Shown piece after piece: positions 5,899 to 10,929 of a DNA stretch of 10,929 nt. How positions within the stretch are numbered: the first letter of the stretch is position 1; each line of letters begins with the position of its first letter. The DNA is from Smittium culicis (Eukaryota > Kickxellomycota > Harpellomycetes > Harpellales > Legeriomycetaceae). Position numbers and translations under genes: made by a program. The DNA lies in NCBI GenBank assembly GCA_001970855.1, contig LSSN01002440.1, positions 1 through 10,929 of the forward strand, written 5' to 3'. The notes beneath the pieces are model-generated. The model did not search any database. It had not been told where the DNA came from and saw nothing but the letters and a program-made list of their open reading frames with translations.

Positions 5899-7902
5899 TT
5901 AAAAGGGTTTTTTTACTCCTGCATATTCATAATTCTGGTCATTATTGTAATATAAATGGTATACATAAATCACATTTGCATACGCTTCCATAAACTTTGT
6001 TTCGGCCCTTTTTACGAGCTCGACTTCGGCCGCGGTTTTTTCTACTGGGTCGGCTGGTTTTTTCCCTGCATATTCGCGCATGTTATCGTTATAACTACCA
6101 AGTATCGCCTCGTATTCAATCCTGAAATTTTCAAACGATCTTGTTAAATCGTAGTAATCGTTTATGGTCTGTCTCCGAACCCTGTTTAATTCAACTCTAT
6201 CAAGTTTTTCTAAATAGAAAGTATATATAGAATGATGATAATTTATTTGCTCATATACGTGATCTAACTGTTTTTTGATTTCTGCAAATTCAAATCCATT
6301 GTCTCGAAGGTTATTAGCCCTATTAAATATTTTTTTAACTGTAATTTCCCTATAGTTTTTGACCACTTTTCGGCGAAAATAAATGGTTTCTACCCCATTA
6401 TAATAACCATCTTTTATAACTTCAAATCCATATTCGCTATTTATACCACTATATTCTACTATAATATTTCCTGGGTACATTTTTCCATATTTAATAAAAA
6501 TCCTATGTAAAATCCTATATCTTTCAATGAAATGATACATTACTGCTTTAACAGAATTCTCAAGTTTTTTTTCATAAATCGCATACTTTAAATTACTATC
6601 ATAATGATGATAATTAGAGTATTCGTCCATCCCAATGTCACGTTTTTTGTGGGCCAATGTGTCAGCAACAATGGTTCTTGATCCTACTTGGTCATTTCCG
6701 CTGGTACCATCGCCAAGTTCGGCATCTGGCTCAGCTAGCTGGGACTCTTTCGCCGACCCTTCGCCATCTCTCTCGCCCTCATCTCGGCTGGAATCGCTGC
6801 CAAAATTGCATATTTCTTTCCCGTCTGAATCTATTTCGCAGCCATAATTTTCAAAAATGACTTCAGAACCCGACTCTTGCTTCTTATCGTCAGAACTTTC
6901 ATCGTCTTTTTCGCTATTTCCTCCAAAATCTGCGTCTTCTTCATCACCGTGATTTTCTTTTTGCTCAATACGGTCTACGTCTCCGTCTCCGTCTCCGTCT
7001 CCGTCACCATCAGTATCCTGACTTTCTTCTCCTGATTTAACTTCTCTCATTTTCAATTCTATAGTGTTGGGGTCTTCATCGTCTTCATTTTCAACGTCAC
7101 CTTCATCATTACCACCTTCATCTTCGCCATCTTCAACACCTTCTTCAGTTCCATCTTCTTCTTCATCATCATCATAACCATGGATTTCTTCTTCATGTTC
7201 ATCATGTTTCTTTCTTAGCTCAGCATCATTCTCATAGTCATTCCCACCTTCATCACCTTCAGAATCATTATTTTCAACATCATCTTCGTCATAATCACCT
7301 TCATCTTCAGAATCTTCTTCTTCATCGGCATAACCATGGATTTCTTCTTCATATTCATCATGTTTCTTTCTTAGCTCAGCAGCATCAGAATCATCAGTGT
7401 CATTTTCATAGCCATTCTCGTCTTCACCTTCAAAATCATCTTCTTCAGTACCATATTCATCTTCATCTTCAACGTCTTTTTCATTTTCGTCCTGATCAAA
7501 TTCATCATCTTCAGCTTCATTGGCATAATTGCGCTTCTGATGCTCATAATTTTCATCACTCTCATTTTTGTCGTTATCTTTTACTATACCAACTTCTTCA
7601 TCTGTATCATCATTATAACCAACCTCATTTTCTTCGCTATCTTCACGGTCTTTTTCGTTGTCATCATTGATTACAGGGCTTTTATCTTCGTCATTTTCAG
7701 CTCCAGAAAAATCTCCATATAAAGATTCATTGTTTGAATATTCAGCAGATTCAAAGCTATTTTCACTTACTAGAATAGGCTTAATTCCATATTTAAAATC
7801 TCGATCAGCACGATTTAGAGATTTGAATCCGTGCTTATTACCTCTTGGCAATGCGATAGCTTGCACACAGAATCCCAAAAGCAGAAAAGTAGCTGATTTC
7901 AT
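5899..7902 (-). CDS. Secreted acidic-repeat protein with Kex2-type processing sites (667 aa)
   Basis: Family not recognised. Seen: residues 1-18 form a clear signal peptide (MKSATFLLLGFCVQAIA, then LPRG). Residues about 50-405 are extremely Asp/Glu-rich, Asn/Gly/Ser-containing and surely disordered. They include two near-identical AELRKKHDE(Y/H)EEEIHGY units at 175-191 and 227-243 and an alternating Asp-Gly run at 298-308. The only cysteines outside the signal are Cys355 and Cys365. A Lys-Lys-Arg at 419-421 starts a different domain, 422-667: Lys/Arg/Tyr/His-rich, largely helical-looking, cysteine-free, ending VKKPF. Other dibasic sites are 123-124, 510-511, 576-577 and 631-632. There is no GPI-anchor signal or membrane span after the signal peptide. 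Known: Kex2 cuts after Lys-Arg in the Golgi. Inference: the acidic part may be a pro-region that shields a basic mature domain of about 246 residues, or an acidic cell-wall or ion-binding segment. The leader is A-rich (AAAAAATG), and a TATA box lies about 115 bases upstream. Confidence 0.85.
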   Translation of the reverse strand: MKSATFLLLGFCVQAIALPRGNKHGFKSLNRADRDFKYGIKPILVSENSFESAEYSNNESLYGDFSGAENDEDKSPVINDDNEKDREDSEENEVGYNDDTDEEVGIVKDNDKNESDENYEHQKRNYANEAEDDEFDQDENEKDVEDEDEYGTEEDDFEGEDENGYENDTDDSDAAELRKKHDEYEEEIHGYADEEEDSEDEGDYDEDDVENNDSEGDEGGNDYENDAELRKKHDEHEEEIHGYDDDEEEDGTEEGVEDGEDEGGNDEGDVENEDDEDPNTIELKMREVKSGEESQDTDGDGDGDGDGDVDRIEQKENHGDEEDADFGGNSEKDDESSDDKKQESGSEVIFENYGCEIDSDGKEICNFGSDSSRDEGERDGEGSAKESQLAEPDAELGDGTSGNDQVGSRTIVADTLAHKKRDIGMDEYSNYHHYDSNLKYAIYEKKLENSVKAVMYHFIERYRILHRIFIKYGKMYPGNIIVEYSGINSEYGFEVIKDGYYNGVETIYFRRKVVKNYREITVKKIFNRANNLRDNGFEFAEIKKQLDHVYEQINYHHSIYTFYLEKLDRVELNRVRRQTINDYYDLTRSFENFRIEYEAILGSYNDNMREYAGKKPADPVEKTAAEVELVKRAETKFMEAYANVIYVYHLYYNNDQNYEYAGVKKPF
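6979..7008 (-). repeat. Hexanucleotide tandem repeat encoding Asp-Gly run
   Basis: Four perfect copies of GTCTCC (plus-strand reading, 6979-7002) are followed by a variant GTCACC (7003-7008). In the minus gene they encode alternating Gly-Asp within residues about 298-308. Such coding microsatellites change length by slippage in whole codons, so alleles may differ in the number of Asp-Gly pairs without a frameshift. Confidence 0.85.
7173..7381 (-). repeat. 156-bp-period internal duplication within the acidic gene
   Basis: The 53-base blocks at 7173-7225 and 7329-7381 differ at one base only, which changes Tyr184 to His236. They are spaced exactly 156 bp apart (52 codons), so the frame is kept. 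Sequence between the blocks is much less alike, which suggests either a recent block copy with divergence of the acidic linker or selection on the AELRKKHDE..EEEIHGY unit. Confidence 0.88.
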
Positions 7903-9255
7903 TTTTTCAAATAAAGTTTTTTTTTTTTTACAGTAGATAGGTTTAAGGTATTACAATATTCGCTTTATAAAAGTTGCTTGTTCGTTCTTTTTTGTTTGAG
8001 GAAATACCATCCGTTTTTATACTTTTTTGTTAAAGTAAAGCGAAAAGGTTTTAAAGTCGCATTTATCGCCAAAACTTCGTTTGAATTTTTTTTTCATAGA
8101 ATCATTATGCTTTTTCAATTTTAAAATAGTGTAAGTTTATTTATTATTTCAACTATGCAATATTATATCAACAAAGCAGTTGTAGATTATTAACAAAATA
8201 AACTCGAGTATTAAATACTGCCTCGAAAAAGTTTCAGTTTTATTTATTATGCTTTTGTTTGCCTCCAATATACATATTTGAGATAAAGAAAGAAACTACA
8301 ATAATTTCTTTTCTATAAAGCACTTCTAGGCTTTATAAATGCATATACTATAGCAATTAAATAAAATCATATTTTCCTTATGAAGCGCAATAACCAGAAT
8401 ACATAACAGCAAAAACCGATAGTATTTGTTGTGTTATAGCGTCGATAAAAAATAGTATTTTTTTTTGCCTTAGTGTCATAAAAAGAAAAATAAATTATTA
8501 ATTTTGTTAAATCTGGAATTATTTAAGTTGATAAATGTATTTTTCAACCCTGTACTTCGTTATTAAATGCCACATTATTTATAAATAAACGAAAATACAA
8601 ATAAAAAAAAGCGCAAAGGCTAAAATTTTAACCTCAATAGCCAAGTAGGTGGTTAATTTTATTAAATATCTTTTTTATATGTATTCATCTATCCTAATAT
8701 TGTAATTATACATTAAAATACTTAGGCAGCGCACATTATTTATTTGGTATTTGAAAAATTTGAAGATAGCTTCCAACGAATAAAGAAATTGGCTTAACGA
8801 TATCCTAAAATGCACTCAAAATAACATTTATCAATTAACATTGATTTTAGTCTATACATTCAATCAAATTTGAGGTATTTCAATTCTGAAGTATTGAATA
8901 TGATATCAGATAATAGTCTAAACAAACACTTGATAAAATATAACTTTAGAAGGATTGCGACATTTATATCGCTTTAATTCTTAACTCATAGTTTCTTTAA
9001 ACCCCTCCATGCCTATAATTTATTTCTTTGAACCTGCGGATTCGAGTTTTTCTTTTAGTAAACAACAAAAATGCTTCGCTTGGATTATACTGTTTATTTT
9101 TCTCAAGAATTATTTTTAAATAAATTAGTATTGAGGACAATATATTTATAAACTATAAAATCTTTTATTTAAACTATCCCGAAAAAATTATACTTGTTTG
9201 TGTACGCTTATTAGCCCAGTTTATCTGCTATAACTAGTATCAATTGTGGAATGTT

Positions 9256-9259
<4 letters not shown>
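7903..9259. other. Promoter region of the acidic gene, then gene-free AT-rich DNA
   Basis: A T13 run at 7917-7929 is an A13 tract in the 5' leader sense of the minus gene. A second TATA-like element (minus TATAAAG, 7963-7969) lies only 61-67 bases from the ATG and is a poorer candidate than the one at 8014-8021. Beyond about 8.1 kb I see only AT-rich sequence with short homopolymers and an 18-bp near-palindrome centred on TAAAATTTTA (8617-8634, one mismatched pair). There is no coding frame of credible length and no tRNA-like pattern. Confidence 0.5.
8014..8021 (-). promoter_or_regulatory. Probable TATA box of the acidic secreted-protein gene
   Basis: TATAAAAA in minus-strand sense lies 112-119 bases before the ATG at 7902. 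Budding-yeast transcription commonly starts 40-120 bases downstream of a TATA box, so this would give a short A-rich leader. A consensus TATA suggests a regulated or inducible promoter rather than a housekeeping one. AT-rich background makes chance matches possible. Confidence 0.5.
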
Positions 9260-9260
<1 letters not shown>

Positions 9261-9303
<43 letters not shown>

Positions 9304-9343
9304 TATGTGTGTATGTGTGTATGTGTGTATGTGTGTGTGTGTG
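9261..9343. repeat. Compound GT microsatellite with an 8-bp higher-order period
   Basis: (GT)18 at 9261-9296 is followed by a segment where an A replaces G at 9297, 9305, 9313, 9321 and 9329, exactly every 8 bases (GTGTATGT units), then uninterrupted GT to 9343. Alternating purine-pyrimidine DNA of this length can adopt Z-DNA and is length-unstable. The minus-strand Thr/His-rich frames across it (9211-9433) are repeat artefacts. Confidence 0.93.
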
Positions 9344-9602
9344 CTGCTTTTTCTTGATATCAAATTTAAAATTAAAATGATAAAAGGTAACCGTTGGAAA
9401 GCAAAGCTCATAATACAAGGGTCTTAATCTCATATCTAGCTGTCTTTTACTTCAGCAATCCAGCTCGTGGTTGCATCAATTTTGCATATAAAACAATAGA
9501 TAAGATTATATTTTTATATGAAAATATCATTTAAAATTTATTTGTTATTTTACTTTTCTTAATAGTGTGGTTATTAAAAGCTAATTAAAATTAGATTTTT
9601 TA

Positions 9603-9798
9603 TTAACCCTTTCACGGGCGGTAGACTTTTTTTGATTTACCCAATATAGCCAACTATATTCACTTATTTTGCTTTATTTCCGAGGCCTTAAGAAATATTG
9701 GTTTATCGTATAATAACAGCAAATAATAAATTGCCTACAAACCATAAACGAATCAATAAGTTGGATTTTTTAAAGGGCGTTGGATGAGAAAGGATTAA
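9603..9798. mobile_element. Possible TTAA-flanked MITE-like segment (weak)
   Basis: TTAA at 9603-9606 is followed by CCCTTTC. On the right, GAAAGGA (9788-9794) is followed by TTAA (9795-9798). This gives 188 bases bounded by 7-base terminal inverted repeats (6 of 7 matching) and a TTAA target duplication, the signature of piggyBac-type elements. There is no transposase, the inverted repeats are short, and TTAA is frequent in AT-rich DNA, so chance is a real alternative. Confidence 0.22.
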
Positions 9799-9907
9799 TT
9801 TTGTATCTCGATATAGCTGTAAATAGGCTTATAAAAGTAAGCTTTTGCACGATCCAACTTTAAATACCAGCTTTTGTACTGACTATTTTTTTTGGACTAA
9901 CTAATAG

Positions 9908-9927
9908 TGTAAGAATTCATTCTTACA
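9908..9927. repeat. 20-bp dyad: TGTAAGAAT - TC - ATTCTTACA
   Basis: Perfect 9-base inverted arms separated by two bases, in noncoding DNA. It could be a protein-binding dyad or a small cruciform. No neighbouring gene within the window depends on it: the nearest called gene is about 2 kb away and points leftward. Confidence 0.6.
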
Positions 9928-10894
9928 GCCTAATATTGCATAACAATCTCAGGCACCACAGTGATCATTATACCCAACAATGACCTTATTAAATCCTGTG
10001 CAATAAGCACCAACGTTTTACAAGTACACTAACGACAACTTATATATTTTATAAAAATATTTGAACGACTGCTTCCCCATCCCATGTAAATGCAATTCAT
10101 TTAATCTTTCTACAATCTACTTAGTTTTCACATTAGTCATAAATTTTCTTTCTTTATCAGTCAATACCTACTTCGTATTTGATAAAAAAAACTAAATTTA
10201 AATTCTAGACATAACAAATAATATAATAACGCCGGTAAAATATCTGGATAATAATTCGAGTATTATACCAATTCACTATTTAACTTTTAATCAATCTTGA
10301 TAATATACATAATTTTATTCACTATTTTAGATGATTTCGCTACTATTACAACTAAGTCTAAATTTCGCTAATAGGCTATATTTTTATCTCTAATATCGTG
10401 GTAAATTGTAATATTTGTGTAAAAAGTTAATTCTGGGTATTATAATAAACTTTTATGATGAAGTCGATTTGATGCACTTTTTACAACTCAAAAATTCTTG
10501 AATTTTCAAAAAAGAGATAGGATAAATGTGTAAAAAGAGTTTGTTTCTTGAACTTGTTTCAATTGATATATATTTATTTGATTGTTTATATAAGCGAATA
10601 TAATCATTTACAAGACTAATTTTGAATGAAATGGTACTATAATATTAGATCATTAATTTATATCTAAAAATAGTTCTTTTTGCTAAATAAAAATTTGTCT
10701 TAATTCTCAGTGTGAAAAATCAAATGCAGTATTTTTTTAAATGAAGAATCGTGATAGGGGTAATTTTATATATAATTTACTTATTTATTTATTTTAACTT
10801 TTCACAGATAGTTTATTAAACATAATTTTAAAGTATACAAAAAACTATAAAAAAATATTTAAAAAGTTAAAAAATAATAAAAAAATAATTTTTC
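9928..10894. other. AT-rich gene-free stretch
   Basis: I see nothing here beyond AT-rich DNA with A and T runs, a TTATTTATTTATTTT segment at about 10781-10795, and increasing A-richness from 10830 to 10890. No frame, tRNA pattern or transposon end could be supported. Confidence 0.5.
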
Positions 10895-10929
10895 AACTGA
10901 CCCCCCTCCGCCGCTCTAGCAGCTCCATA
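10895..10929. other. Abrupt GC-rich edge, possibly the end of another gene
   Basis: After nearly pure A/T sequence, the last 35 bases become GC-rich (C6 at 10901-10906, then CTCCGCCGC). The GC-rich small gene at 146-409 shows that some genes here are sharply GC-rich, so this may be the 3' end of a minus-strand gene entering from the right: two minus frames remain open from the window end to stops at TGA just left of the C-run or at a TAA further left. A plus-strand feature is also possible. Too short to decide. Confidence 0.3.

Noticed and set aside
7371..7565. Met/Lys-rich minus frame and several Ser/Ile-rich plus frames inside the acidic gene
   Set aside because: They are out-of-frame readings of GAA/GAT repeat DNA; the 667-codon frame explains the region.
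9211..9433. Thr/His-rich minus-strand frames
   Set aside because: They translate the GT microsatellite (ACACAC codons) and have no independent coding evidence.

Overview
The window looks like nuclear DNA of an ascomycete yeast (Saccharomycotina-like). The genes are intronless and compact, their start codons lie in A-rich contexts, and one encodes a protein with a yeast-type secretory signal and Kex2-type Lys-Arg sites. Intergenic DNA is AT-rich with long poly-A/T tracts. The species cannot be fixed from the sequence. A PAP2-family membrane protein of the 'PPR / NPYAxxPSxH / NHxxxDA' kind, which I do not associate with S. cerevisiae, weakly suggests a lineage outside Saccharomycetaceae.

Layout. 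Only three genes are convincing, all on the minus strand: a GC-rich 87-codon gene for a small single-span, probably mitochondrial protein (146-409); a 356-codon six-span PAP2-family membrane phosphatase/phosphotransferase (1022-2092); and a 667-codon secreted protein with a very acidic repeat-containing middle and a basic Tyr-rich C-terminal part (5899-7902). Two gene-poor stretches, about 3.8 kb (2093-5898) and 3.0 kb (7903-10929), separate or follow them. I found no tRNA, rRNA, CRISPR or intact mobile element. The last 35 bases turn abruptly GC-rich and may be the edge of another gene.

Non-genic structure. The plus strand carries strong G excess (and A excess) from about 0.4 to 3.65 kb, then switches to strong C excess from about 3.78 kb to the end of the acidic gene. 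Both large genes lie on the same strand, so gene direction does not explain the switch. At the switch sit an interrupted 13-bp hairpin, a perfect 10-bp palindrome, a degenerate ~48-bp direct repeat and a GC-richer island. This combination suggests a replication-related locus (origin or centromere-like), which is an inference. The right desert holds an 84-bp GT tract with an exact 8-bp higher-order period, a 20-bp dyad, and a weak TTAA-flanked MITE-like segment.

The three genes do not obviously form one pathway. One is probably mitochondrial, one a lipid/phosphoester enzyme of an internal membrane, and one enters the secretory route. The acidic secreted protein and the skew-switch region are the parts most worth following up.
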